Shown here: in pieces, positions 24,047 to 31,962 of the stretch
Numbering within the stretch: the first letter of the stretch is position 1
How the letters are laid out: every line of letters starts with the position of its first letter
From: Rhizobium sp. CCGE 510
GTDB lineage: Bacteria; Pseudomonadota; Alphaproteobacteria; Rhizobiales; Rhizobiaceae
Length of the DNA stretch: 64,000 nt
Reading direction: 5' to 3'
Assembly (NCBI RefSeq): GCF_000292525.1
Contig: NZ_AEYF01000040.1
Location: forward strand, 231,851-295,850
Notes under the pieces: generated by a model
The model's database searches: none
Told to the model about the DNA's origin: nothing
The model's input: only the letters and a program-made list of their open reading frames with translations
Made by a program: the position numbers and the translations under genes

Positions 24047-24970
24047 ATGCCGAAGGCGCTGCGCACGATCTACGACGTGGTCTACGACGCGATCTGTCAT
24101 ATGGTCGAGGACGACGGCTTTGCCATGGCGAGCCATGTGGCGCTGTCCAGCCTGCTTGCGGTTTTCCCCTTCCTGATCTTCGGCACGGCGCTTGCCAGCT
24201 TCCTCGGCGCCGATCAATTTTCCTCGACCGCGATCCACCTGATCTTCGACACGTGGCCCGAGGCGATCGCCAAGCCGCTCGCCGACCAGGTGCTGCAGGT
24301 GCTGACAATTCCGCGCGGCGGGCTGCTGACGATTTCGGTGTTGGCGGCCGCCTATTTCGCCTCGAACGGCGTCGAGGCGCTGCGCATCTCGCTCAACCGC
24401 GCCTACCGGGTGCAGGAAACGCGGCCGTGGTATTTCACCCGCCTCGCGAGCCTCGGCTACGTGCTGATCGCGGTCATCATCTTTGCGGCGATCAGCATCC
24501 TGCTGGTCGCCGTGCCGCTGGCGCTCGACTATGCCAGGAACTGGTTTCCGCTGTTTGCCGATACGCTCGACATCGTTTTCAGCTGGCGCATCTACGGCAC
24601 GCTGTTGGTTCTGACTGTGGGATTGCTGGTCATGCATCTCTGGTTGCCGGCCGGCAAGCGACGAGTCTTCGACGTCATCCCCGGCGTGCTGCTGACCCTG
24701 CTCCTCTGGCTCGCCGGCGCGCTGATCTTTGCCTATTATCTGGCGACTTTCGCCAATTATACCGCAACCTATGCCGGCCTCGCCTCGGTCATGATCGTGC
24801 TGATCTTCCTCTACATGGTCGGCGTCATCTTCATCATCGGGGCGGAGATCAATGCGGCGCTGATCAAATTCCGCGTCTTCCGGATGTTCTCCCGCACGCT
24901 TTCGATCGTCGGCAGGGAGCGTGCCGAACGGGCATCAGAGCCCGACAAGGCGGCGAATATCGGCCCCTGA
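24047..24970 (+). CDS. YihY/BrkB family inner-membrane protein
   Basis: A 307-residue protein with about six membrane helices. ATG 24047 is preceded by GGAG at seven bases; a start at 23990 lacks this. Family blocks include ASHVALSSLLAVFPFLIFGTA, RGGLLTISVLAAAYFASNGVEALRISLNRAYR (given here in parts: LAAAYFASNGVEAL) and IVLIFLYMVGVIFIIGAEINA near the end. The family was once thought to contain RNase BN; that assignment is wrong, and the function remains uncertain (possible transporter). Its last 36 bases overlap the end of gluQ on the opposite strand. Confidence 0.88.
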   Translation: MPKALRTIYDVVYDAICHMVEDDGFAMASHVALSSLLAVFPFLIFGTALASFLGADQFSSTAIHLIFDTWPEAIAKPLADQVLQVLTIPRGGLLTISVLAAAYFASNGVEALRISLNRAYRVQETRPWYFTRLASLGYVLIAVIIFAAISILLVAVPLALDYARNWFPLFADTLDIVFSWRIYGTLLVLTVGLLVMHLWLPAGKRRVFDVIPGVLLTLLLWLAGALIFAYYLATFANYTATYAGLASVMIVLIFLYMVGVIFIIGAEINAALIKFRVFRMFSRTLSIVGRERAERASEPDKAANIGP

Positions 24971-25816
24971 CAGGCCGCGGGCGCGCAGTTCGCCAAGCCC
25001 GCTGTCGCCTTCGCTTTTCGAAAGCTTGCGGCCGGCCGCATCGAGAATGAGGCGGTGATGGTGATAGATCGGCTGCGGCAGGCCGAGCAGCACCTGCAGC
25101 AGCCGGTGCACCGATGTGGCGGGGAACAGGTCGAGCCCGCGCACCACATGGGTGACGCCCTGCAGCGCATCGTCGACCACCACCGAAAGATGATAGCTCG
25201 ACGGGGCGTCGGAGCGCGACAGGATGACGTCGCCCCAGACGTCAGGCTCGGCGGCGATCTCGCCCGATCTGCCGTCGCCGGTTTCCGTCCAGAACAGCAG
25301 CTCGCCGATCAGGTCGAGGGCCTTGCGCATATCGAGCCGCCAGGCGTGTTTTTTTCCCGAGGCCAGCATCTCCCGCCATTCGTCTTCCGGGCGCTCGCGA
25401 TCGGTTGCGGGATAGTGCGGGGTGCCGTCGGGATCGCGCGGCCAGGTTTTACCCGCCGCCTCATAGGCTGTGACGCGCGTCTTCACCTCGCCGCGCGTCA
25501 GGAAGGCCGGATAGACCAGGCCGCGCTCGATCAGCGCCTGCAGTGCCGCCTGATATTCGGGAAAATGGTCGGACTGGCGCCGCACCGGGCTTTCCCAGCC
25601 AATCCCCAACCAGTCGAGATCCTTGAGGATGCCGGCCTCGAACTCCGGCGTGCAGCGGGTCTGGTCGATATCCTCGATGCGAAGCAGCACGCGGCCATGC
25701 TCGGCCTCCGCCATGTCGTGGTTCAAGAGGGCCGAGAGGGCATGGCCGAGATGCAGCTCACCGTTGGGGCTCGGCGCAAAACGAAAGACAGGTTTTTGAC
25801 GCTCGCTCGTGGTCAT
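24935..25816 (-). CDS. gluQ: Glutamyl-Q tRNA(Asp) synthetase
   Basis: Attaches glutamate to queuosine in the anticodon of tRNA-Asp; a GluRS paralogue lacking the anticodon-binding domain. The 293-residue protein from ATG 25816 has FAPSPNGELHLGHA (HIGH-type motif) at 13-26, the KMSKS-like KLSKSEG near 265 and VVRGLDLFPATSVH. The E. coli enzyme has a zinc site with CxC and a later Cys in the insert. Here the matching region (VYPAFLTRGEVKTR) contains no cysteine, so zinc is probably not bound. ATG 25831 is an alternative start. The 3' end overlaps the BrkB gene tail to tail by 36 bases. Confidence 0.92.
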   Translation of the reverse strand: MTTSERQKPVFRFAPSPNGELHLGHALSALLNHDMAEAEHGRVLLRIEDIDQTRCTPEFEAGILKDLDWLGIGWESPVRRQSDHFPEYQAALQALIERGLVYPAFLTRGEVKTRVTAYEAAGKTWPRDPDGTPHYPATDRERPEDEWREMLASGKKHAWRLDMRKALDLIGELLFWTETGDGRSGEIAAEPDVWGDVILSRSDAPSSYHLSVVVDDALQGVTHVVRGLDLFPATSVHRLLQVLLGLPQPIYHHHRLILDAAGRKLSKSEGDSGLGELRARGLSGADIRRLVGL

Positions 25817-25829
25817 GCTTTCTTCTGCC

Positions 25830-26507
25830 ATGGATTTAGGTTTCGAACCACTGCGAGGCGATGTGCAGATCATCCGCAACGAAGACGATGTCAGCCACGG
25901 GCTCGAAGCGCTGCTCCGTCTCGATCCACGCCTTGTGCCGATTGCGGTGGATGTAGGGGCTGTTCCGCTGCGGTTGCGCGAACCGGGCTTTGCCGGCCTT
26001 GCCCATATCATCGTCTCGCAAATGGTGTCGCGCGCCAGCGCCGAGGCGATCTGGCGGCGCATGCTGCCGGCGGACGGTCTCCTGACCGCCGAAGGCTATG
26101 CGCTGCTTCATGCCGAGGCCTGGCGCGAATTCGGCCTGTCACGCGCCAAGGCCGAGACCTTGTCGCGGATCGCCGAAGCCGTTGCCTCCGGCCGCCTCGA
26201 TCTTTCCGGGCTCTGCCTGATACCGCCTGAAGAAGCGCTTGGCGAACTCACTGCGCTAAAGGGCGTCGGTCCGTGGACGGCGGAGGTCTATCTGATGTTC
26301 TGCGGCGGCCATGCCGATGTCTTTCCGGCCGGCGATGTCGCGCTGCAGAAAGCCGTCGGTGCGGCATTCGGTCTCGCGGCCCGGCCGGAAGCAAAGGCGC
26401 TGGCTGCCTTGGCGGAAGTCTGGTCGCCATGGCGCTCTGTGGCGGCACGGCTTTTCTGGGCCTATTACGCCACCAAAACGCGCCGCGACATGGTGCCGAC
26501 AGGCTGA
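25830..26507 (+). CDS. DNA-3-methyladenine glycosylase (AlkA-like HhH-GPD)
   Basis: Base-excision repair glycosylase for alkylated bases. The 225-residue protein has the helix-hairpin-helix LTALKGVGPWTAEVYLMF followed by the catalytic aspartate in DVFPAGDVALQKAVG, the layout of AlkA. The E. coli N-terminal beta domain is missing, so it is the short class. ATG 25830 lies in CCATGG, which on the other strand offers an ATG for gluQ at 25831, so the two genes start back to back. The end PWRSVAARLFWAYY is the usual terminal helix. Alkylation specificity is by family only. Confidence 0.9.
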   Translation: MDLGFEPLRGDVQIIRNEDDVSHGLEALLRLDPRLVPIAVDVGAVPLRLREPGFAGLAHIIVSQMVSRASAEAIWRRMLPADGLLTAEGYALLHAEAWREFGLSRAKAETLSRIAEAVASGRLDLSGLCLIPPEEALGELTALKGVGPWTAEVYLMFCGGHADVFPAGDVALQKAVGAAFGLAARPEAKALAALAEVWSPWRSVAARLFWAYYATKTRRDMVPTG

Positions 26508-26618
26508 TCGGCTACACTCTTCAAATTGCCTTTATCCTCTGAATTTATTGGACTTCACAATCCTGTAACAACCGGCCTAATATACAGGTGCAGATGCCGA
26601 ATCGATCAGGAGAGTCCC

Positions 26619-27176
26619 TTGACGATTGCAGTCTCCCCACAGGCCCTGCCAGCGCTCGTCCTGAACGCTGACTTCCGGCCACTGAGTTATTATCCCTTGT
26701 CGCTATGGTCCTGGCAGGACGCGATCAAGGCGGTATTTCTCGACCGTGTGAACATCATCGCGGAATATGAGCATTCGGTTTCGTCGCCGAGTTTTTCGAT
26801 GCGGCTTCCGAGTGTCGTGTGCCTCAAGACTTACGTTCAGCCGTCCCGCAATCCCGCTTTCACCCGGTTCAACGTCTTCCTGCGCGACCGGTTCGAATGC
26901 CAGTATTGCGGCGCCCACGACGATCTGACCTTCGACCACGTCATCCCGCGTGCGCATGGCGGCGAGACCACCTGGGAGAATGTCGTGGCAGCCTGTTCGC
27001 CCTGCAATCTGCGCAAGGGCAGCAAGCTTCCCAAACAGGCAAGTATGTTCCCGTCGCAGAAGCCCTATCAGCCGACGGTGCAGGATCTGCACAATAACGG
27101 CCGGCTGTTCCCGCCGAACTATCTGCACGATAGCTGGCTCGACTATCTCTACTGGGATACCGAATTGCAGCCGTGA
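26619..27176 (+). CDS. HNH endonuclease family protein
   Basis: A 185-residue protein starting at TTG 26619, with AGGAGAG just upstream; the ATG at 26526 would add 31 unrelated residues. The first 75 residues (ALVLNADFRPLSYYPLSLWS) are the conserved leader of this HNH subgroup. The ββα-metal nuclease core has C94/C97, DH at 106-107, N121 in TTWENVVAACSPCN and C126/C129, so a structural zinc and a metal-dependent nuclease site are expected. The group is near universal in alphaproteobacteria, and its in vivo role is unclear to me. Its stop abuts that of dsbB exactly (TGATCA). Confidence 0.9.
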   Translation: MTIAVSPQALPALVLNADFRPLSYYPLSLWSWQDAIKAVFLDRVNIIAEYEHSVSSPSFSMRLPSVVCLKTYVQPSRNPAFTRFNVFLRDRFECQYCGAHDDLTFDHVIPRAHGGETTWENVVAACSPCNLRKGSKLPKQASMFPSQKPYQPTVQDLHNNGRLFPPNYLHDSWLDYLYWDTELQP

Positions 27177-27692
27177 TCAAGCGGCCTTGCGAACGCCAAC
27201 GAAGGCGAAGGCGGCGAGCAGGATTCCGGCAATCACATTCCAGCCCGCAAAAGACAGGCCGAGCACCCGAAGCGCCGCATCGGTGCAGGACGGGCCCTTG
27301 ATCGTGTTGAGCTCGCCGAGCAGATCGCCGGCATTGGTCGTCATGCTGCTTGCCGTCGTCGAGCAGGTGGCCGGGCCGGCCCAGAAATGCCATTCGACGC
27401 CGGCGTGATAGACGCCCATGCCCGCCGTAACCAGCATCAGCATGCCGGCGGCGAGAATGAGCGCGCGGGTGATCCAGTTCGGCAGGCCGACGAGCTCGGA
27501 GATAGCGGCGAGGATGGCGATCGGGATGGCGTAATAATAGGGCTGGCGCTGCAGCAGGCAGAGTGCACAGGGAATGTAGCCGCCGATATACTGGAAACCG
27601 AGCGCCGTACCGACCGCGGCCGCCATGCCGATGGCGAGCAACATGGAATAGACAAAGCCGGGGCGGGCGAGCGGCGAGGAAGTGGCAGTCAT
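27177..27692 (-). CDS. dsbB: Disulphide bond formation protein B
   Basis: Inner-membrane quinone reductase that reoxidises DsbA. The 171-residue protein has four membrane segments. C42 and C45 form the quinone-proximal pair (PCALCLLQR), and C110 and C136 in the second periplasmic loop (GPATCSTT, GPSCTDAA) the DsbA-facing pair. R49 after the first pair is the conserved quinone-contacting arginine. The loop is longer than in E. coli, which is common in alphaproteobacteria. The gene is convergent with the HNH gene and followed upstream by a repeat and yqaA. Confidence 0.9.
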   Translation of the reverse strand: MTATSSPLARPGFVYSMLLAIGMAAAVGTALGFQYIGGYIPCALCLLQRQPYYYAIPIAILAAISELVGLPNWITRALILAAGMLMLVTAGMGVYHAGVEWHFWAGPATCSTTASSMTTNAGDLLGELNTIKGPSCTDAALRVLGLSFAGWNVIAGILLAAFAFVGVRKAA

Positions 27693-27715
27693 GGCGGAAC
27701 TCCGCGAAGTTGGCT

Positions 27716-27768
27716 TAGAGGCACGATGCCGAAAAACGCCAGCGGTTTTCGGACAACCTTATGCTCTA
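27716..27768. repeat. TAGAGC...ATGCTCTA intergenic palindromic repeat
   Basis: TAGAGGCACGATGCCGAAAA and GCGGTTTTCGGACAACCTTA-TGCTCTA form a long imperfect inverted repeat of 53 bases. The right end supplies the yqaA stop codon (TAG on the minus strand, 27766-27768). A related copy lies at 28531, and the same TAGAGCAT end occurs in the composite repeat at 13748-13913. Confidence 0.75.
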
Positions 27769-28356
27769 GTGAGCGAGATAGCGGTAGGCGAGGTATAACA
27801 CGATCACGGCAGCGGCACCGAAGCCGACGATCTGGCCGAGGCGCTTTTCGATGAAGTCCCGGATCGGCTCGCCGTAGCGGCGCAGCAGCCAGGCGAGGAA
27901 CAGGAAGCGCGCGCCGCGGGCAATGATCGCCGAAACAATGAAAAGGCCCAGATTGACGTGAATGACGCCGGACAGGATGGTGACGATCTTGATCGGCGGC
28001 AGATGCGCAAGCCCCGAGGTGACCAGCAGCAGCAGGATCGTCTCGTAGGTGACATAGGCCTTCATCTGTTCGAAGGCGTCGAGCTTGCCGTAGAATTCGA
28101 GAACCGGCCGCGCCACCGTCTCATAGGCGTAATAGCCGAGCGCCCAGCCGGCGATGCCGCCGAGCACGGAAGCGACGGTCGCGATCACCGCGTAGCGATA
28201 GGAGCGTTCCGGCTTGGAAAGCGCCATCGGCAGAAACAGCACATCGGCGGGTACGAGAAAGATGGAGCTTTCGACGAAGGCGATGACGGCGAGCCAGACT
28301 TCGGCCGATTTGCGTGAGGCCAGAGACATGGTCCAGTCGTAAAGTCTGCGGAGCAT
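27766..28356 (-). CDS. YqaA family (DedA-like) membrane protein
   Basis: A 196-residue inner-membrane protein from ATG 28356 (MLRRLYDWTMSLASRKSAEV). The SNARE-associated/DedA-type domain shows AFVESSIFLVPADVLFLPMAL, GGIAGWALGYYAYE and SGLAHLPPIKIVTILSGVI, where polar and Gly/Pro-rich re-entrant stretches are conserved. DedA proteins have been implicated in undecaprenyl-phosphate and lipid transport; the YqaA branch is less studied. Longer in-frame starts exist up to 28485 but lack similarity. The stop codon comes from a repeat element. Confidence 0.86.
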   Translation of the reverse strand: MLRRLYDWTMSLASRKSAEVWLAVIAFVESSIFLVPADVLFLPMALSKPERSYRYAVIATVASVLGGIAGWALGYYAYETVARPVLEFYGKLDAFEQMKAYVTYETILLLLVTSGLAHLPPIKIVTILSGVIHVNLGLFIVSAIIARGARFLFLAWLLRRYGEPIRDFIEKRLGQIVGFGAAAVIVLYLAYRYLAH

Positions 28357-28530
28357 TCCGTTCCCTTCCTGTTGCAGTGCGAAAAGCTTTAGGGGCCGTG
28401 CGCGGCGCTGTAAATGCTCGCCCGTGTCCTTCGTGCCACCCTGTCCAAAAATTTTCGTGATGTGGGACATCGGCGCCTCTCCCAAGATTTCACGGGATGG
28501 CGAATCGGCGATTCTGCGGCAAGCTGTGTC

Positions 28531-28572
28531 AAAGCATGATGCCGAAGAGTGTGGGCGGCTTTCGGGCAGCTG
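28531..28572. repeat. Partial AGCATGATGCCGAA repeat
   Basis: AAAGCATGATGCCGAAGAGT and GTGGGCGGCTTTCGGGCAGC match the core of the repeat at 27716-27768. It lies just upstream of the small gene at 28590 and may carry part of its leader. Confidence 0.6.
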
Positions 28573-28589
28573 ATGTGGGGCGACGAAGA

Positions 28590-28874
28590 ATGTTCAAAGT
28601 GATCGAAGGCGGCCGCGGGCAGGCCGTGCGAATGGTTGAGCGGTTCGAGGAGGGCGGCAAGACGAGCCGAGACGATGTGCGCCGCGAGGCGGCGCGGCGG
28701 CTGAGCGAAAGCGGCTATCATCTGTCGCGCATCCGGGAATTCGCGACCGGCGTGCCGATGCTGGCGTCGCTTAAATACCTGTCGCTGCAGATCGATTTTG
28801 CGGCCGAGAGCTTGTCGCGACTCGATCCGATCCCGGAGGATTTCCGCGCCGATGGCTATTGGCCGGCAGGCTGA
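28590..28874 (+). CDS. Conserved-looking hypothetical protein, 94 residues
   Basis: Not recognised. ATG 28590 (MFKVIEGGRGQAVRMVERFE) follows GACGAAGA; an upstream ATG at 28497 would read through repeat DNA. The product is soluble, charged and helical, with DDVRREAARRLSESGYHLSR resembling a short helical bundle and ending FRADGYWPAG. Codon use is typical of the genome. It is convergent with the antiporter gene, with 38 bases between stops. No function can be assigned; the basic N-terminal half could allow nucleic acid binding, but nothing specific supports that. Confidence 0.65.
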   Translation: MFKVIEGGRGQAVRMVERFEEGGKTSRDDVRREAARRLSESGYHLSRIREFATGVPMLASLKYLSLQIDFAAESLSRLDPIPEDFRADGYWPAG

Positions 28875-28912
28875 GCAATCGCGCTATCGCCGAGAGATGC
28901 GCCCGTGTTGGG

Positions 28913-30661
28913 TCAGGAGAGATCCATCGATTTTTCCCAATGCTGACGCAGGTCGTTCATCTCCGTGCGTTTCTGGGCCATTTCGCTGACGGCGGCGCGC
29001 AGATTGGGATGACGCGCCATGAACATGTTGAAGTCGCGCCGCTCAAGCACCTCGAACTGGCAGAAGTCGACGGCGATGACGTCGGCGGTCCGCCGTCCGC
29101 CGGTCAGAAGCGCCATTTCACCGAAAAAGGCACCGGGCTCCAGGCGGATCGCGCCACTGGCGAGCCGTACTTCCACCGCTCCCGATGAGATAAAATACAT
29201 GCCGTCGCCGCGATCGCCGCTGCGGATGACGCGCTCGCCCGGCGGCGCGGATTTCGCCTTGAAGAGCAGCAGCAGTTCCTCCTGGGCGTCTTCATCGACC
29301 TCAGAGAACAGCGGGAAAGTCTCGATCAGCTGCTGCATCTTCAGTTGATGCTCGCGTTCGCGTTCCTCGCCGAGCGCCCTGATCTTTTCCAGTTCTTTGC
29401 CGAGCGCCTTCTGCCTCTTCCTGCCGTAGCTCTCCCAAAGGGAGGGCCATTTCGAATGGATATATTTCTTCAGTCCGTCGGTCGCGAAGATTACGATCGG
29501 ATTGAGCGTGATCGACAGGATTGCGGCGGCAAGGATCAGATCCTGGCCCTCATGCGGCAGCAGCCCGAGCGAGACGCCGAGGCCGGCGAGGATGAAGGAG
29601 AATTCGCCGATCTGGGCAAGGCCGCCGGCCAGGGTCAGCCCCAGGCCGATCGGATATCGCAGCATTACGACGATCGCGAAAGTGATGATGCCCTTACCGA
29701 GGATGACGAGGGCCAGCGCGCCGATCACCGCCAGCGGCTGGCGCACCAGGATCGACGGGTCGAAGAGCATGCCGACAGAAACGAAGAACAGCACGGAAAA
29801 GGCGTTCTGCAACGGCAGCGAGTCGGCCGCTGCCCTGTGGCTGAGCTGGGATTCGCTCATCACGACGCCGGCAAAAAAGGCGCCGAGCGCAAAGGAGACC
29901 CCGAAGATTGCCGCCGAGCCGAAGGCGATGCCAAGCGCGATCGCGAGTACCGTCAGCGTGAAGAGTTCACGTGAGCCGGTGCGGGCGATCATCGTCAACA
30001 GCCAGGGCACGATGCGCGGGCCGAGGAAGATCGCCATGGCGGCGAAGGCTGCCACCTTCAGCAGCGTCAGGCCGATCGTCAGCACCAGGGAAAGCTCGCC
30101 GAGGCCGTGGTTGGTCGTAGCGGCGGCGTTGCCGCCCAGGAGCTCTGCAAGGGCCGGCAGCAGCACCAACGCCAGCACCATCACCAGATCCTCGACGATC
30201 AGCCAGCCAACGGCGACGCGCCCGCTCGGCGCGTTGACGAGATTGCGCTCTTCCAGCGCCTTCAGCAGAACGACGGTGCTCGCCACCGACAGGCTGAGAC
30301 CCAGGACGATGCCGGCGCCGAGGCTCCAACCCCAGAGTTTGCAAAGGCCGATGCCCATCAGGGTGGCGAGGATGATGCGCCCGATCGCGCCCGGTACGGC
30401 GATGCCCCGCACGGCCAGCAGGTCGGAGGCGGAAAAATGCAGGCCGACGCCGAACATCAGAAGGATGACGCCCATTTCGGCGAGCTGACCGGCAAGGGCG
30501 GTATCGGCAACGAAGCCCGGCGTGAACGGCCCCATCAGGATGCCGGCGAAGAGGTAGCCGACCAGCGGCGGCAGCCGAAGCCGGTCAGCGGCATAGCCCA
30601 GGATCGCCGCGAAGACGAAACTGACGGCGACCGTCGCGATGAGCCCTACTTCCTGATGCAC
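28913..30661 (-). CDS. Cation:proton antiporter (CPA2) with C-terminal cyclic-nucleotide-binding domain
   Basis: Predicted K+ or Na+/H+ exchanger of the Kef/RosB group. GTG 30661 gives 582 residues starting (M)HQEVGLIATVAVSFVFA; longer starts add a hydrophilic, family-foreign stretch. Twelve or so helices include GYLFAGILMGPFTPGFV and LIVEDLVMVLALVLLP. After about residue 400 a charged linker (RALGEEREREHQLKMQQ) leads to a cNMP/CAP-ED domain: FPLFSEVDEDAQEELL, GDRGDGMYFISSGAVEV and FFGEMALLTGGRRTADVIA, the phosphate-binding cassette. No RCK/TrkA-N domain is present, so control is probably by cyclic nucleotide or a related ligand. The ion specificity is not known. Confidence 0.9.
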   Translation of the reverse strand: MHQEVGLIATVAVSFVFAAILGYAADRLRLPPLVGYLFAGILMGPFTPGFVADTALAGQLAEMGVILLMFGVGLHFSASDLLAVRGIAVPGAIGRIILATLMGIGLCKLWGWSLGAGIVLGLSLSVASTVVLLKALEERNLVNAPSGRVAVGWLIVEDLVMVLALVLLPALAELLGGNAAATTNHGLGELSLVLTIGLTLLKVAAFAAMAIFLGPRIVPWLLTMIARTGSRELFTLTVLAIALGIAFGSAAIFGVSFALGAFFAGVVMSESQLSHRAAADSLPLQNAFSVLFFVSVGMLFDPSILVRQPLAVIGALALVILGKGIITFAIVVMLRYPIGLGLTLAGGLAQIGEFSFILAGLGVSLGLLPHEGQDLILAAAILSITLNPIVIFATDGLKKYIHSKWPSLWESYGRKRQKALGKELEKIRALGEEREREHQLKMQQLIETFPLFSEVDEDAQEELLLLFKAKSAPPGERVIRSGDRGDGMYFISSGAVEVRLASGAIRLEPGAFFGEMALLTGGRRTADVIAVDFCQFEVLERRDFNMFMARHPNLRAAVSEMAQKRTEMNDLRQHWEKSMDLS

Positions 30662-30861
30662 GTCCGCCCCTTCCTGTGATAGCGGCGGCCACTCTGTACG
30701 AAGTGCAGGCGAAATTAAACAGTTGATTTCGGTGCACTGCTCTTGTTCGCGGTCTTGCCCGTGAGACATAGAACTCGTCTGCCGCACGGTGTGGCCTCCG
30801 GCGATGTTGGAACCACTTGTCTCTTTTCTCGTTGCTCTTTCATCAAGAAAGGAGAAACGAC

Positions 30862-31146
30862 ATGCGGAAGATCATCCTCAACTGTACTGTAGCGGCCCTT
30901 GCCGCCTGCTCGTTTGCAGCGCCTGCACTCGCCGACAGCGTCTATGTCCGGGAGCGTTCCTATGACGACGGCTACCGTCATGAGCGGGCAAGACCCGGCA
31001 TCACCATCAGCGAGCGTGGCGTCACTTTCGGTGCGGTGCGCGAACGTGAACACCGCCGCCATCGCGATAATGGCTGCGAAACCAGAAGCGTTACCCGCCA
31101 GACCGACGACGGCGAAGTGACCAAAACGGTTCGGCGTTGCGATTGA
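30862..31146 (+). CDS. Small secreted Arg/His/Glu-rich protein, unknown
   Basis: A 94-residue protein from ATG 30862 with AGGAGA ideally placed upstream. A signal peptide is clear (MRKIILNCTVAALAACSFAA, cleavage likely after ALA at about residue 26). The mature part is highly charged: VRERSYDDGYRHERARPG, then VTFGAVREREHRRHRDNGC and TRQTDDGEVTKTVRRCD, with two cysteines that could pair. No known domain is evident. A rho-independent terminator follows at 31173, so it is a single-gene unit. Export to the periplasm is well supported; the function is unknown. Confidence 0.78.
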   Translation: MRKIILNCTVAALAACSFAAPALADSVYVRERSYDDGYRHERARPGITISERGVTFGAVREREHRRHRDNGCETRSVTRQTDDGEVTKTVRRCD

Positions 31147-31172
31147 CCAGGAATAACCCGACGAAAGCGAAG

Positions 31173-31197
31173 CCCGGTTCCAATGAGCCGGGTTTTC
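31173..31197 (+). terminator. Rho-independent terminator
   Basis: CCCGGTTC-CAAT-GAGCCGGG is an eight-base stem with one G-U pair, followed by TTTT. It lies 27 bases after the stop of the small secreted protein gene and points the same way. Confidence 0.75.
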
Positions 31198-31315
31198 GCC
31201 TTTCGTGGCGCGAATATCGCAATGCAGTGGTGAAACTCGTCCGTCGGTGTTATGAGCACGCCTTTGGTTCAAGCGCATTCCCAGCGCAAACACCGCCTGC
31301 ACAGGATTTTCGAGT

Positions 31316-31603
31316 ATGATTGAACTTACGCCGTCCCAGATTGCCGCACTGAAACTCGCCAGGGATGGAGACCTTTACCCTCAGCCAGCCAATAAATGGA
31401 CGCATCAGAACGCGACGGTGACCTACGCTAAGACCGACCGCTGGAAAGAGCGGCCTCAGAAAATCAAATCGGTCACCGCCAAGACGCTTGGTGAGCTGAA
31501 GGAGCCTGGTTTTCTCGAGCGGCGCCACCTTGATGACGATGTCACGAAAGACGTCTACGGCATCACCATGGCCGGCAAGATGTGGTTGTTGAAGAATAAG
31601 TAG
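31316..31603 (+). CDS. Hypothetical protein of 95 residues near tRNA-Leu
   Basis: Not recognised. The product starts MIELTPSQIAALKLARDGDL and ends VYGITMAGKMWLLKNK. The pattern helix-helix-strand with GELKEPGFLERRHLDDDV and a final TxxGKxWL resembles a small winged-helix fold like those of MarR-type or phage regulatory proteins, which is inference. No clear ribosome-binding site precedes ATG 31316. Base composition is lower in GC than its neighbours and codon choice less strict, consistent with acquired DNA beside a tRNA gene. It has no partner genes nearby. Confidence 0.58.
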   Translation: MIELTPSQIAALKLARDGDLYPQPANKWTHQNATVTYAKTDRWKERPQKIKSVTAKTLGELKEPGFLERRHLDDDVTKDVYGITMAGKMWLLKNK

Positions 31604-31731
31604 ATTCACCTGGACGCCAATTCGTTGCGTGCTCCCGCGTCAGTTTGTTGATGCGGAGGTACGACCCGATCGTATTCGGGATGAACGATCGAACCGGTCC
31701 GCCTTCGTTCCTGACGGAACTGCGGCGCGAC

Positions 31732-31786
31732 AGCCTACGCTCTGTGAGCTTCGGCTCGCCGAGCCGAAGCTCACAGAGCGTAGGCT
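31732..31786. repeat. Perfect 55-base palindrome abutting tRNA-Leu
   Basis: Two 27-base arms are exact reverse complements around one central C (31759). The left arm starts AGCCTACGCTCTGTGAGCTT and the right arm ends AAGCTCACAGAGCGTAGGCT. The last base is also the final A of the encoded tRNA 3' CCA. On the tRNA strand it would fold immediately after the CCA, without a T-run. Confidence 0.9.
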
Positions 31787-31870
31787 GGTGCCCCATGCCG
31801 GAGTCGAACCAGCACTTCTTTCGAAACTCGATTTTGAGTCGAGCGCGTCTACCAATTCCGCCAATGGGGC
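31786..31870 (-). tRNA. tRNA-Leu (anticodon CAA)
   Basis: On the minus strand the 85-base gene runs from GCCCCATTGGCGGAATTGGT at 31870 to ATGGGGCACCA at 31786. The acceptor stem GCCCCAT/ATGGGGC, the D-loop with GGTAGACGC, the anticodon stem-loop CTCGA-CTCAAAA-TCGAG (anticodon CAA), a variable arm TTTCGAAAGAAGT and the T-loop GGTTCGACTCC are all present. CCA is encoded. The long variable arm marks a class II tRNA, as for leucine. Confidence 0.95.
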
Positions 31871-31891
31871 AACGGATGTGAACGGGCGGCT

Positions 31892-31920
31892 GTCTAACAT
31901 GTGAGCGCCCGCACGCGCAA
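31892..31920 (-). promoter_or_regulatory. Candidate sigma-70 promoter of tRNA-Leu
   Basis: On the minus strand TTGCGC (31915-31920) and TTAGAC (31892-31897) are separated by 17 bases, and the -10 box ends 21 bases before the tRNA 5' end. This fits the rhizobial CTTGAC-N17-CTATAT type loosely. Confidence 0.45.
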
Positions 31921-31962
31921 GACGGGCAAGCGAACTTATCCCAACTGATCCGGTAGAGAGAG

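Noticed and set aside
23383..25050. A 555-codon plus-strand frame across the SDR and BrkB genes
   Set aside because: Crosses two well-supported genes in other frames; Arg/Gly-rich shadow.
31621..31731. Considered an integrated element with attachment site beside tRNA-Leu
   Set aside because: No integrase, and I saw no direct repeat of the tRNA 3' end within the window.
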